Shown here one piece after another: positions 8,542 to 16,761 of a stretch of 60,374 nucleotides of DNA. This DNA comes from an uncultured Geobacter sp. (GTDB taxonomy: Bacteria > Desulfobacterota > Desulfuromonadia > Geobacterales > Geobacteraceae). The notes under the pieces are model-generated. The model was not told the DNA's origin. It did no database searches and saw only the letters and a list, made by a program, of their open reading frames with translations. The DNA lies in the NCBI GenBank assembly GCA_937886325.1, contig CALABV010000080.1, positions 1 through 60,374 of the forward strand, written 5' to 3'. Numbering within the stretch: the stretch's first letter is position 1; each line of letters begins with the position of its first letter. Position numbers and translations under genes: made by a program.

Positions 8542-9449
8542 AATTCCACGCCATGGATACGGTGCTGATTCTTTTCTACAACACCATGTGGGGCGCTCCC
8601 CTGGACGTGCCCGAAAGCCTCCCTGCCGGGTGCGAAATCACCACGGACCGGAGCCGGTACGCGGATGCGGCCGCGGTCGTATTTCACCTTCCCGAGTGGG
8701 GACGGTGGCGCAGGCTTCTTCTTCCGCCCAAGCGCCGCGGACAGCTGTGGGTTGCCTGGTCCATGGAATGCGAACGGAATTACCCTCTGCTGCTGCATCC
8801 CGGCTTCATGCGGCGCTTCGACCTGACCATGACCTACCGTCAGAATTCCGATATCCCGCTATGCTACGGCAGCGCCTATGCGGAGACGGATTTCCGCAAC
8901 CCTCCCGGCCCCAAAAAGGACTATCCCCCGGCAGCGGCGTTCATTTCAAGCAGCGCCGATTCCAGCGGCCGGAGGAGATATGTCAGGGAGCTTTCCCACC
9001 TGATTCCGCTGGATTCCTACGGCAGATTTCTGCGGAACAGGACTCTGGCGCGGGATCAGGGGAGACTCACCAAACTGCGGACCATCTCCGGCTACAAATT
9101 CACGCTCGCATTCGAAAACGCCGTGGGGGTGGATTACGTCACCGAGAAGTTCTACGACCCGCTCCTTGCCGGCTCCGTGCCTGTCTACCTGGGCGCTCCG
9201 AATATCGACGACTTCGCGCCCGGCGAGCGGTGCTTCATCAACGCGGCGGACTTTCCCCATCCCAGGGCGCTCGCGAACTATCTGTCCGATCTCGGGAACG
9301 ATGGGGAGGCCTACCGGTCGTACTTCGCGTGGAAGGAGCAGCCCTTTCGGCCGGTGTTCCGGAAGCTGATGGAATGCGCCGCACAGCATCCGTTTGTCCG
9401 GTTGTGCGAGATGGTCAGGGCTTCCAGAGCCGGGCTCCGGTATCGCTGA
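8538..9449 (+). CDS. Glycosyltransferase family 10 (alpha-1,3/4-fucosyltransferase-like)
   Basis: The 303-residue protein carries the GT10 signature in its C-terminal half: FTLAFENAVGVDYVTEKFYDPLLAGSVPVYLG, followed by 'DFAPGERCFINAADF'. In known family members this region binds GDP-fucose. The reaction would be transfer of fucose, or a related deoxysugar, to a surface glycan. The ATG at 8538 overlaps the previous stop (ATGA). No GDP-fucose synthesis genes (gmd, fcl) are in the window, so donor supply would have to be encoded elsewhere. A copy of the dispersed hairpin repeat begins at its stop codon. Confidence 0.86.
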   Translation: MKFHAMDTVLILFYNTMWGAPLDVPESLPAGCEITTDRSRYADAAAVVFHLPEWGRWRRLLLPPKRRGQLWVAWSMECERNYPLLLHPGFMRRFDLTMTYRQNSDIPLCYGSAYAETDFRNPPGPKKDYPPAAAFISSSADSSGRRRYVRELSHLIPLDSYGRFLRNRTLARDQGRLTKLRTISGYKFTLAFENAVGVDYVTEKFYDPLLAGSVPVYLGAPNIDDFAPGERCFINAADFPHPRALANYLSDLGNDGEAYRSYFAWKEQPFRPVFRKLMECAAQHPFVRLCEMVRASRAGLRYR

Positions 9450-9513
9450 ACCTGAAAACGGCAGTTGGAGTGGTCCGAAGCGAACGAAGGATGACTTCGA
9501 CTGCCCAATATAG
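9449..9513. repeat. Short copy of a dispersed hairpin repeat (copy 1)
   Basis: This 65-bp segment shares its left end (AACCTGAAAACGGCAGTTGG...) and right end (GAACGAAGGATGACT...) with the 200-bp element at 42683-42882. The outer arms GGCAGTTGGAGT (9460-9471) and ACTTCGACTGCC (9494-9505) form a 12-bp stem with two G-U pairs. It lacks the roughly 130-bp internal hairpins of copy 2. It lies exactly between the converging GT10 and GT32 genes and may act as their bidirectional terminator. Confidence 0.8.
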
Positions 9514-9520
9514 CTTGACA

Positions 9521-10366
9521 TCATCCGGGACCGAGGAAGCGGCGCGCGGCCAGGCTGTACGTGGTTTCGGCGCCGCGGACGTATTCCTCGGTCAGCATGC
9601 CCGCGTGGAAATCCGAGAAGTCACGGCGATTCCTATCCCACCATAGATGCCCCCACAGGTGGATACTCACCATTTCAGAGAAATCCGGGTCGCACCCTTC
9701 GAAAAGCATCCGCAGGTCTTCCCTTGTCCACATGTACCGGTAGAAGGAGCGAGCCTGCTCAATGTGCACCAGGGTCGGGTTTTCCCGGCTCAGCCGGTGC
9801 GGCAGCAGCGTGGAGTGGCGGCTCCATGAGCCGTCGAATTCCTCCAACATACGCGAACGCCACAGGCGCGCAAACTTGGACGCCGGCGGAGCCATCAGGA
9901 AAGCGTTGCAGAGGGATGCCTCCATGCGGCCGGAGGTGCGGCAGGCGACATCATTTTCACGGCCGATGACGAAGGGCTTCCGGAAAAGCTCGGCGGGGAT
10001 GGGATTGATGAAGAGTGTGTCCATGTCGGCATAGATACCGCCGTGTTCCAGCAGGGCGTCGAGCCGGAGGAAATCCGACTGGTGCGCGTACCGGTACCTG
10101 CCGCACGCCCGGTTCTTCCATCCGTAGCGCAGCCAGGCTCGGAGAGGGGACAGGGGGGATTCCACCCGGTGCAGGATCAGTCGATCCCTGATCCGCTCCC
10201 AGTTCGGGCCGTACGGTTCGTGGCGGTAATGGAAATACACCGCTTCGGGGCGGTTTACCTGCAGGCAGGACTCAAGACAGAGGTAGTGGCACAGGTGGAA
10301 GGGTTCGGTCTGCCGACGCAGACCGAAAATGAAATGGAAGCGGTTTGGGATGGTCGGAGTCGACAT
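9521..10366 (-). CDS. GT32-like glycosyltransferase with DXD motif
   Basis: The 281-residue protein starts 'IPNRFHFIFGLRR' and has the signature HQSDFLRLDALLEHGGIYADMDTLF, in which D-M-D is the DXD nucleotide-sugar/metal site. This places it with the GT32/capsular polysaccharide synthesis family (Gly_transf_sug). Later segments 'NAFLMAPP' and 'SIHLWGHLWWDRN' also fit. GGAGGT lies 9 bp before the ATG. It faces the GT10 gene tail to tail across a hairpin repeat. It is on the same strand as the GT4 gene at 10577-11734, which lies upstream of it across a 210-bp gap in which I see no feature. Confidence 0.8.
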   Translation of the reverse strand: MSTPTIPNRFHFIFGLRRQTEPFHLCHYLCLESCLQVNRPEAVYFHYRHEPYGPNWERIRDRLILHRVESPLSPLRAWLRYGWKNRACGRYRYAHQSDFLRLDALLEHGGIYADMDTLFINPIPAELFRKPFVIGRENDVACRTSGRMEASLCNAFLMAPPASKFARLWRSRMLEEFDGSWSRHSTLLPHRLSRENPTLVHIEQARSFYRYMWTREDLRMLFEGCDPDFSEMVSIHLWGHLWWDRNRRDFSDFHAGMLTEEYVRGAETTYSLAARRFLGPG

Positions 10367-10576
10367 TCCTTTCGTACCTCCGGAAGGGAAATACCAGAAT
10401 GCGTGATGCCTTCACGCCCTCGTCTTCGCGGAACGCCTCGGTTTCTTGCATTCGCGTGGGTTGAACCGGCCCGACGAAGTTCACCCTGCGTACCCGGCGT
10501 CAACCGGCATCGCGACGTTCAAACCCCGGCATTCCGCTCGCCTCGGCATTCAGGCATGGCGCATTCTGGAAACATA

Positions 10577-11734
10577 TCAGGCAAGCACGGGTCGCAGCGC
10601 ATCCAGCAGTGTGCGTGTGACAACCTCGTCCGGGAAAGTCTTCCGTACATGCTCACCCAGTCGACGGCCCCTTTCTTCAGCCTCGGCCCGCCGGGAAAAG
10701 ACCTTGCGCATCAATGTCCCGGCTGCCGCCAGGTCCGGTTCCGCCCATCTCTGGTCGGGGGAATAGGAGTCCGGGCAGATTCGGTCAAGGACCGCCGCCT
10801 CTTTCCACGGGACATGGTACGAGAGCTCCGGTGGCAGGTAGTCCAGTTGTCCGCCGAATTCGGTCATTATCACGGGTTTGCCCAGTCCGGCGGCGTCAAA
10901 TGCGCCCAGTCCCCACCCTTCACCATGGGTCAGGGAGACATAGGCGTCGCCGCGCCGGTGCAGTCCCGCCATCCGCGCTTCGCTCAGGCGCCCGGTGAGC
11001 AGTACGACGCGCGGACATGGCCGGGGGAACAGGCTCATCCTCATGAGCCGGTACGACCAGCGCGCGAGCGGGTGCCACCGATGCAGCCGCCGGCAATGGT
11101 CCAGGCGGGAGGTCTTCACCACCAGCGCCACCGGGTCGCGGGAGGTGAAGGTTTCCAGGAAGCAGCGGATGGTCAGTGCCACGGCCTTGCGCGGGTTCCA
11201 TGCTCCAATGGTGTAAAACACGAAGACGTCGTCGGGGATGCTGAACGGCGGAGCGGGCTCGGGTTCCGACGCCCCTGGCGGGTCGAACATGTGCGGCACG
11301 ACCGCAATGGGCGGAGTGACGCCGCACGCGCGGAAGACCTCACGGTTCCAGTCGCAGGGTACCAGGATCAGGTCCGCCTGGTTGAGCATTTCCGGCCAGT
11401 GTTTCGGAATGCGGTCCGTTTCCCAGGTCGTATACAGCACAAGCCTCGCGCCGGGGTTCTGTCGTCGGCACCACGGGACATATTCCGGGACAGCGTGAAG
11501 CAGCACTGCGTCATATTCCAGCGCCCGGTTGCAGAGCGCGTCCAGCGAACCTTCTCCAGGGCACGTGCCGGTGAACGGTTCATAGCCGAGCCGGCGGCCG
11601 AGGCCTGGACCCTCTACCAACGGGGTCCAGGTGACGGGCACACCGGCCCGGTCCAGTGCGCGCAGATAGGAAAGAGCGGCCTTGCCGTACCCGGTTGATC
11701 CCGTTCCCATCGATATGTAGCGAATCCCTCTCAC
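10577..11734 (-). CDS. Glycosyltransferase family 4/1
   Basis: A 385-residue GT-B transferase. The N-terminal 'SMGTGSTGYGKAALSYLRAL' loop resembles the acceptor-domain entry of GT4. The donor domain has 'FYTIGAWNPRKAVALTIRCF', then 'GRLSEARMAGLHRRGDAYVSLTHGEGWGLGAFDAAGLGKPVIMTEFGGQLDYL', a clear EX7E-like GT4 region. It would use an activated sugar to extend a surface glycan or glycoprotein. It is divergent from the secreted repeat protein at 11936. Donor and acceptor are unknown. Confidence 0.82.
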   Translation of the reverse strand: MRGIRYISMGTGSTGYGKAALSYLRALDRAGVPVTWTPLVEGPGLGRRLGYEPFTGTCPGEGSLDALCNRALEYDAVLLHAVPEYVPWCRRQNPGARLVLYTTWETDRIPKHWPEMLNQADLILVPCDWNREVFRACGVTPPIAVVPHMFDPPGASEPEPAPPFSIPDDVFVFYTIGAWNPRKAVALTIRCFLETFTSRDPVALVVKTSRLDHCRRLHRWHPLARWSYRLMRMSLFPRPCPRVVLLTGRLSEARMAGLHRRGDAYVSLTHGEGWGLGAFDAAGLGKPVIMTEFGGQLDYLPPELSYHVPWKEAAVLDRICPDSYSPDQRWAEPDLAAAGTLMRKVFSRRAEAEERGRRLGEHVRKTFPDEVVTRTLLDALRPVLA

Positions 11735-11935
11735 GTGCGCCTCGCCTGGACGGGAACCGTCCGCCCCCCATGGGGACTGGTTGTATTCGTAAAAAGCCGC
11801 GAACGCAAGGGAAAAAATGTAAACTCATTTCCGCTTCATGCGTTCTCTACAGCAAACAGCTCAGCAGATGGTAGGTGTACGGGCACGTCCGACAACCGGG
11901 AACGGTGATGCGGAAAGGGATGGGAGGATAAAGAG

Positions 11936-13204
11936 ATGAAACGGCATATATTCTGTCTGGCTCTTCTTCTTGTGGCTCCGGCGTCGGCGGCATACGCTTC
12001 CAATGTCGCCTTCAACGCGGGGTTTTCCGTAGGCGTGCCGGGCGCGTCCGTCAGTTTTGGCGTTGGGACGCCCGCATACCCGTACCAGGGGGTGGCGGCA
12101 TACCCGTCCGCATATCCGTACCAGGGAGCTGCCGCATACCCGTACGAGCCGGTGGCGATTGAAGAGCCGCCGCTGTTCGTCCAACCGCCCGAGTTGGGAT
12201 TTTACGCCGCGGTAGGCGTTCCCTACGATCTCTTCTTCCTCAACAATCTGTTCTATCTGTTCTTCGGGAATGCCTGGTATTCATCCCCCTACTACAATGG
12301 CCCCTGGTCGAGTATGTACGCCTATGATGTGCCCTATGTTCTGAACAGATATCCTTTTGAGAGAATACGGCACTACCGGGACGATTATTACGGACGATAC
12401 CAGAGATATGGCGCCTGGGACGGGTACCGGCATTTCCGGCCTAACCGTCACGAGGGGAGGAGAGAAGGGTACGGCCGTACCAGATATGACTATTCCCGGC
12501 CGAACGGCCCCGGCCATGCTAACGGTTACGGCGAGAGGCCATCGTACTCACGGCCGGACGGCCACGGACAGGGATACGGAGGCAGGCCGTCGTATTCCCG
12601 GCCTACCAGTGCTCCGCAGGGATACGGTGACAGGCCCGTGTATGCAAGACCAAACAACTCCGGTCAAGGTGGGTACGGTGACAGGCCGTCGTATTCCCGG
12701 CCGAACAACACGACACAGGGATACGGCGGTAGACCGATGTATGCGAGACCCACAAGGTACAACACCGGCCAGAGGTACGGCGGGCAATCGTACACGAGGC
12801 CGAACAATACCTCGCAGTTCTACGGCGCCAGGCCTGTCTATGCCCCGCCCAACAGCACCGGTCGGAGCTATGGTGACAGGCCCTCGTACTCCCGCCCGTC
12901 CAATACTGCTCAGGCAAATGCGTCCAGACCCGCATTCACCCGTCCGTCCGGTCAGGGGCACGGCGGCGGAAACACGGTAGCCTACAGCAGGCCGAGCAGC
13001 TTTGGTCAAAGCTACGGTGGCGGCATCAGCAGGCCGTCGTTCTCAAGGCCGAACACAAGCGGGCATGCATTCGGAGGCGGGTCCGTAAGCGGACGGCCGA
13101 GCGGCGCGCAGCAGGGTAATTCGGGTAGATCCGGCGGATCCGGTCGCGGAGGTGGTGAAAGGTCCGGACACGGCAATGGGGAGAGGTTCGGGCACGGCAG
13201 GTAA
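11936..13204 (+). CDS. Secreted Arg/Tyr/Pro/Gly-rich tandem-repeat protein
   Basis: The 422-residue protein has a clear signal peptide (MKRHIFCLALLLVAPASAAYA, cleavage near residue 21). Next comes a Tyr/Pro/Ala segment with repeated 'AAYPYQG'. A compact aromatic domain at about 75-150 (GFYAAVGVPYDLFFLNNLFYLFFGNAWYSS) resembles that of secreted WXXGXW/YXWGXW-type proteins. From about 180 to 370 there are tandem units of some 14-18 residues with the core GYGxRPSYSRPN. The end is Gly/Ser/Arg-rich. It is very basic and probably disordered in the repeat part. I do not know its function; a cell-surface or matrix role is inference. GGGAGGATAAAG precedes the ATG. Confidence 0.75.
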   Translation: MKRHIFCLALLLVAPASAAYASNVAFNAGFSVGVPGASVSFGVGTPAYPYQGVAAYPSAYPYQGAAAYPYEPVAIEEPPLFVQPPELGFYAAVGVPYDLFFLNNLFYLFFGNAWYSSPYYNGPWSSMYAYDVPYVLNRYPFERIRHYRDDYYGRYQRYGAWDGYRHFRPNRHEGRREGYGRTRYDYSRPNGPGHANGYGERPSYSRPDGHGQGYGGRPSYSRPTSAPQGYGDRPVYARPNNSGQGGYGDRPSYSRPNNTTQGYGGRPMYARPTRYNTGQRYGGQSYTRPNNTSQFYGARPVYAPPNSTGRSYGDRPSYSRPSNTAQANASRPAFTRPSGQGHGGGNTVAYSRPSSFGQSYGGGISRPSFSRPNTSGHAFGGGSVSGRPSGAQQGNSGRSGGSGRGGGERSGHGNGERFGHGR

Positions 13205-13265
13205 GAGGGACAGGGGATATTCCCCCCCCGATAGTGAATATCCGAGAGTTGCACAAGCAGCATAT

Positions 13266-13302
13266 GAAAAGGGCCATATCTTCACGGGACATGGCCCTTT
13301 TC
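13266..13302 (+). terminator. Rho-independent-type hairpin
   Basis: GAAAAGGGCCAT (13266-13277) and ATGGCCCTTTTC (13291-13302) form a perfect 12-bp stem with a 13-base loop, followed by pyrimidine-rich sequence. It lies 60 bp after the secreted repeat-protein gene and before the oxidoreductase operon, so it probably ends the former transcript. The U run is part of the stem, which also allows activity on the other strand. Confidence 0.7.
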
Positions 13303-13498
13303 TCATTCGCCTTCACCTTTACGGAACGCTCTCTTCCCCATACCCCACTTCTCGCCCGGGCAGCGCGTTTTTGACGGGCCAGTGACAGGAAGTGTTTTTC
13401 CGGGCCGTCCTTTGCGCTTGTCGCCCGGCCAGGTATACTTTTCTCCATCATGTCGCATGAATCTCGGTGCAAGCCGCCGGGAAGAAAGGGGGAGAACA

Positions 13499-15181
13499 GT
13501 GGAAAAGTCGGTCACCATCCTGATTGGAGGGGAGGCCGGACAGGGATTGCTGACCGTGGGCCAGATCCTTTCCAAAGCCCTGGTCCGTTCCGGCTACCAT
13601 ATCGTCGTGACACAGGACTACATGTCACGGATACGGGGAGGGCACAACACCTTTGTCGTCAGGGCATCCGCCTCTCCCATCCATGCTCCGCGCGAGGGTG
13701 CGGACATCCTGATCGCTTTCGATGCCCGTTCGGTGAACGAGCATATCCGGAACCTCAACGATGGCGGCATCATCGTCATGGATGCGGAAGAACAGGCTGA
13801 TTGCCAGGGGTTTGCCTGCCTGCGGGTTCCCGCTGCGTCGTTGGGCAAACCGGCGCTGTTCAATATCATGGCCGCCGGAATTGCCGGCGCACTCCTCGGC
13901 CTGGACGACGGCTTGCTGGAAAAATGCCTCCGTGAGGAGGTGGGCGATTCCCTCCAGGAAGGCGGCGAAGCTCTCCGGGCGGGCAGCACATGGGCGCGGG
14001 AAACCGGGGTCAGCCGTTCCCTTCCTCCCCCTTCTCCCGATACTCCCCGCATCATGGTAAATGGCAACGAGGCGTTGGCTCTGGGAGCCATGGCCGGAGG
14101 GCTCAGGTTCGCCTCTTTCTATCCCATGACGCCGGGCACCTCGGTAATGCTGGCGCTTCTTTCCCATGCCGACCGCATGGGGCTGATAGTCGAGCAGGCC
14201 GAGGACGAGATTGCCGCCGTCAACATGGCGCTCGGCGCTTCCTTTGCCGGCGCCCCCGCGCTGGTCGCCACATCGGGGGGGGGATTCGCCCTCATGGCGG
14301 AAGGGGTGAGTCTTGCCGGGATGACGGAGACCCCAATCGTCATTATCGTGGCCCAGCGGCCCGGTCCCGCAACCGGCCTGCCCACCCGTACCGAGCAGGG
14401 TGATCTCAATTTCGTCCTGCATGCGGGACACGGGGAATTCCCCCGGGCACTGCTGGCGCCGGGGTCACCGGAGCAATGCTTCAAACTCGCGGCCCGCGCC
14501 CTCCGTCTCGCGGAGCAGAGCCAGGGTCCGGTCTTTATCCTCACCGACCAGTTCCTGGCCGATTCCTGCCGGGCCGTGGAACCCTTTGATCCGGGTTCCG
14601 TGCAGCCCGTGCACCCGCGGGAGTCCTGCCCTGCCGATGAAACGGGCTACGCCCGCTACGCATTCACGGAAAGCGGGGTTTCACCCCGCGCGCTCCCCGG
14701 TTTCGGCGCTAACCTGGTGGTGGCTGACAGCGATGAGCATACGGAAGACGGCCATATCACGGAAAACCTCGCCGTTCGCGCACGGATGGTCGAGAAACGC
14801 CTCAGAAAATCGGATATCCTGCGGAAGGAGTGCATCAGGCCCGTCTGTCTGGGAGACGAAGATCCGGACATCCTCCTCGTGTGCTGGGGATCTACCCTGG
14901 GCGCGGCGCGGGAGGCTGCGGCGGAACTCTCTTCACGCGCCATCAAGGCGGCAACCCTCCACTTTTCCCAGGTCTGGCCCCTTGTGCCCGAGGGGTTCCT
15001 TCCCCTCCTCGAACGATCCCGCAAGGTTGTCATCGTGGAAGGGAACGCCACCGGACAGTTTGCCCGGCTGCTGCGGAGGGAGTGCGGATTCGTGCCCCAT
15101 GCCCGTGTCAGCCGGTATGACGGCCTGCCCCTGACTCCGGAGTACATCCTGCGGGAACTGGTTGATGAAGGGATTGTGTAA
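13499..15181 (+). CDS. korA: 2-oxoacid:ferredoxin oxidoreductase, fused gamma-alpha subunit
   Basis: With the next gene this forms a thiamine-diphosphate enzyme that oxidises a 2-oxoacid (2-oxoglutarate or a relative) to an acyl-CoA and reduces ferredoxin. The 560 residues hold the gamma domain first (about 1-190, 'LIGGEAGQGLLTVGQILSKALVRSGYHI'). The alpha pyrimidine-binding domain follows (from about 215, 'VNGNEALALGAMAGGLRFASFYPMTPGTS') and then domain II ('VCWGSTLGAAREAAAELSSR'). This gamma-alpha order is the KorA-type two-subunit layout. The GTG at 13499 is chosen because AAAGGGGGAG lies just upstream; the frame is open to 13382. The substrate is not certain. Confidence 0.87.
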   Translation: MEKSVTILIGGEAGQGLLTVGQILSKALVRSGYHIVVTQDYMSRIRGGHNTFVVRASASPIHAPREGADILIAFDARSVNEHIRNLNDGGIIVMDAEEQADCQGFACLRVPAASLGKPALFNIMAAGIAGALLGLDDGLLEKCLREEVGDSLQEGGEALRAGSTWARETGVSRSLPPPSPDTPRIMVNGNEALALGAMAGGLRFASFYPMTPGTSVMLALLSHADRMGLIVEQAEDEIAAVNMALGASFAGAPALVATSGGGFALMAEGVSLAGMTETPIVIIVAQRPGPATGLPTRTEQGDLNFVLHAGHGEFPRALLAPGSPEQCFKLAARALRLAEQSQGPVFILTDQFLADSCRAVEPFDPGSVQPVHPRESCPADETGYARYAFTESGVSPRALPGFGANLVVADSDEHTEDGHITENLAVRARMVEKRLRKSDILRKECIRPVCLGDEDPDILLVCWGSTLGAAREAAAELSSRAIKAATLHFSQVWPLVPEGFLPLLERSRKVVIVEGNATGQFARLLRRECGFVPHARVSRYDGLPLTPEYILRELVDEGIV

Positions 15182-15222
15182 GGTCTGTGCGGAGCACGAT
15201 GAGGGGTATAGGGGAGGGGAAA

Positions 15223-16074
15223 ATGGTCTGTATCGAGGATTTCGGAACGTTTGAGACCGCCTGGTGTCCGGGGTGCGGGAACTTTGCGATCCTGGAGGCG
15301 ATGAAGAAGGCCCTGGTGGCGAGCGGGCTCGCGCCCCGCGATGTCCTGTTCGTATCGGGCATCGGTCAGGCGGCCAAGGCCCCGCACTACCTGAACGCCA
15401 ACGTGTTCAACGGCCTGCACGGCCGGGCGCTGCCCGCGGCCACCGGCGCGAAGCTCGCCAACCCGCGCCTGACCGTGATTGCGGAAAGCGGCGATGGCTG
15501 CACCTATGGCGAAGGGGGAAACCATTTCCTGGCTGCCGTCCGCAGAAATATCAATCTGACCCTGGTGGTTCACGACAACCAGGTGTACGGGCTCACCAAG
15601 GGACAGGCAAGCCCGACCTCCGAGCAGGGTTTCGTCACCAAGACCCAGCCCCATGGGGTCTTCTCGGCGCCTTTCAATCCCGTGGCGGTTGCGGTTGCCA
15701 TGCATGCCGGTTTCGTGGCGCGGGGCTTTTCCGGAGAGATAGAGGCGCTGGCCGGGCTCATCGCCCAGGGCATCGCCCATCCCGGATTCGCCCTTGTCGA
15801 TGTCCTGCAGCCGTGCGTCTCCTTCAACAAGGTGAACACCTTCAGCTGGTATCGGAAACGGTGCGCGCCGCTCCCGCCCGAGTACGACCCCACGGATTGG
15901 GACGCCGCGGTGCACACGGCGGCGGAGTGGGGGGAGCGCATCCCGGTCGGCGTCATCTACCGCAACGACCGTCCCTGCTTTGAATCCCATTTTCCCGTAC
16001 TTGATACCCGGCCACCGGCATACGGCAGTGTCGACAGGGATGCGCTCAGGGAAATCATTAAAGCAATGGGGTAG
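15223..16074 (+). CDS. korB: 2-oxoacid:ferredoxin oxidoreductase, beta subunit
   Basis: The 283-residue beta subunit carries the thiamine diphosphate and an iron-sulfur cluster. 'CPGCGNFAILEAM' gives the N-terminal cysteines. The TPP motif runs GDG(CTYGEGGNHFLAAVRRNINLTLVVHD)N, then 'VYGLTKGQASPTS', a KorB hallmark. KorB enzymes usually have GDGD; here the fourth residue is Cys. GGGGAGGGGAAA precedes the ATG at 15223. It sits 41 bp after korA. There is no ferredoxin-like delta subunit gene nearby, so electrons must go to a separate ferredoxin. It converges on the ferritin-like gene with only 10 bp between stops. Confidence 0.88.
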   Translation: MVCIEDFGTFETAWCPGCGNFAILEAMKKALVASGLAPRDVLFVSGIGQAAKAPHYLNANVFNGLHGRALPAATGAKLANPRLTVIAESGDGCTYGEGGNHFLAAVRRNINLTLVVHDNQVYGLTKGQASPTSEQGFVTKTQPHGVFSAPFNPVAVAVAMHAGFVARGFSGEIEALAGLIAQGIAHPGFALVDVLQPCVSFNKVNTFSWYRKRCAPLPPEYDPTDWDAAVHTAAEWGERIPVGVIYRNDRPCFESHFPVLDTRPPAYGSVDRDALREIIKAMG

Positions 16075-16084
16075 TCGGGCAGGC

Positions 16085-16588
16085 TTATTGACGCGCCGCC
16101 TCGAACATCAGGTCCAGGTCTTCCAGCAGGGACTGGAGGTCCTCTTCGTGTTCCACCTCCTGCTGGAGGATCTGCAGCACCATGTTGTAGGTGACCGGGT
16201 CCCTGTCCTTGGTGATGTCCATGAGGCGTTTGTAGACGCTGATGGCGCACTGCTCGCCCTTGATGTTCTGATTGAGGATGGTCCTGACGAACGGATCGTC
16301 GGGCGCGTCATAGCCGCAGTTCGTCAGCTTGTACCATTCCTCCGGTTTGGTGACCGGCGTGCCGCCGAGCTGGATGATGCGCATGGCCACCATGTCGGCG
16401 TGCATCAGTTCCTCGGTGGCATGCTGGAGCAGTTCGGCGCCCACGGCGTCCTTCATGGGCCCCTTCACCACCTTGGCTCCCAGCCAGTACTGGTAGTAGG
16501 CAAGCCACTCATCGCTGAAGGCGCGCCGCAGCAGATCGAGAAGTTCATTTACGTCCATGCCGATAATTTCCCGCCCTTTCGAACCCAT
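16085..16588 (-). CDS. Ferritin-like diiron protein
   Basis: A 167-residue four-helix-bundle protein with ferritin/bacterioferritin-type metal ligands: E27 in 'SDEWLAYYQYW', E60xxH63 in 'EELMHADM', E112 in 'KGEQCAIS' and E144xxH147 in 'QEVEHEED'. Such proteins store iron or detoxify peroxide in the cytoplasm. The length is close to bacterioferritin, but the haem-ligating Met pattern is not evident, so I call it ferritin-like only. It is divergent from trxB, the thioredoxin reductase, which fits an oxidative-stress neighbourhood. Confidence 0.82.
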   Translation of the reverse strand: MGSKGREIIGMDVNELLDLLRRAFSDEWLAYYQYWLGAKVVKGPMKDAVGAELLQHATEELMHADMVAMRIIQLGGTPVTKPEEWYKLTNCGYDAPDDPFVRTILNQNIKGEQCAISVYKRLMDITKDRDPVTYNMVLQILQQEVEHEEDLQSLLEDLDLMFEAARQ

Positions 16589-16761
16589 ACATCCTCCCTT
16601 GACAGCTGAAATCTACGTCGTGGTGATAGTGTATCCCAAATGGAACCATGGTCAAACGGCCCGCCGTATTCGATGAGGCGACATGACCATGTTCCCTGTT
16701 ATTGCAATTTCGGATGGCTGCTGGTAACGTAGCGAAAAACGCTATCCCGGAGGTTCCCCTA

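Noticed and set aside
10043..11698. Plus-strand open frame of about 550 codons across the GT32 and GT4 genes
   Set aside because: Both minus-strand genes carry clear glycosyltransferase motifs; this frame is low in recognisable sequence and has no ribosome site.
14656..15990. Minus-strand open frame opposite the oxidoreductase genes
   Set aside because: The plus strand holds korA and korB with intact catalytic motifs; the antisense frame is a composition artefact.
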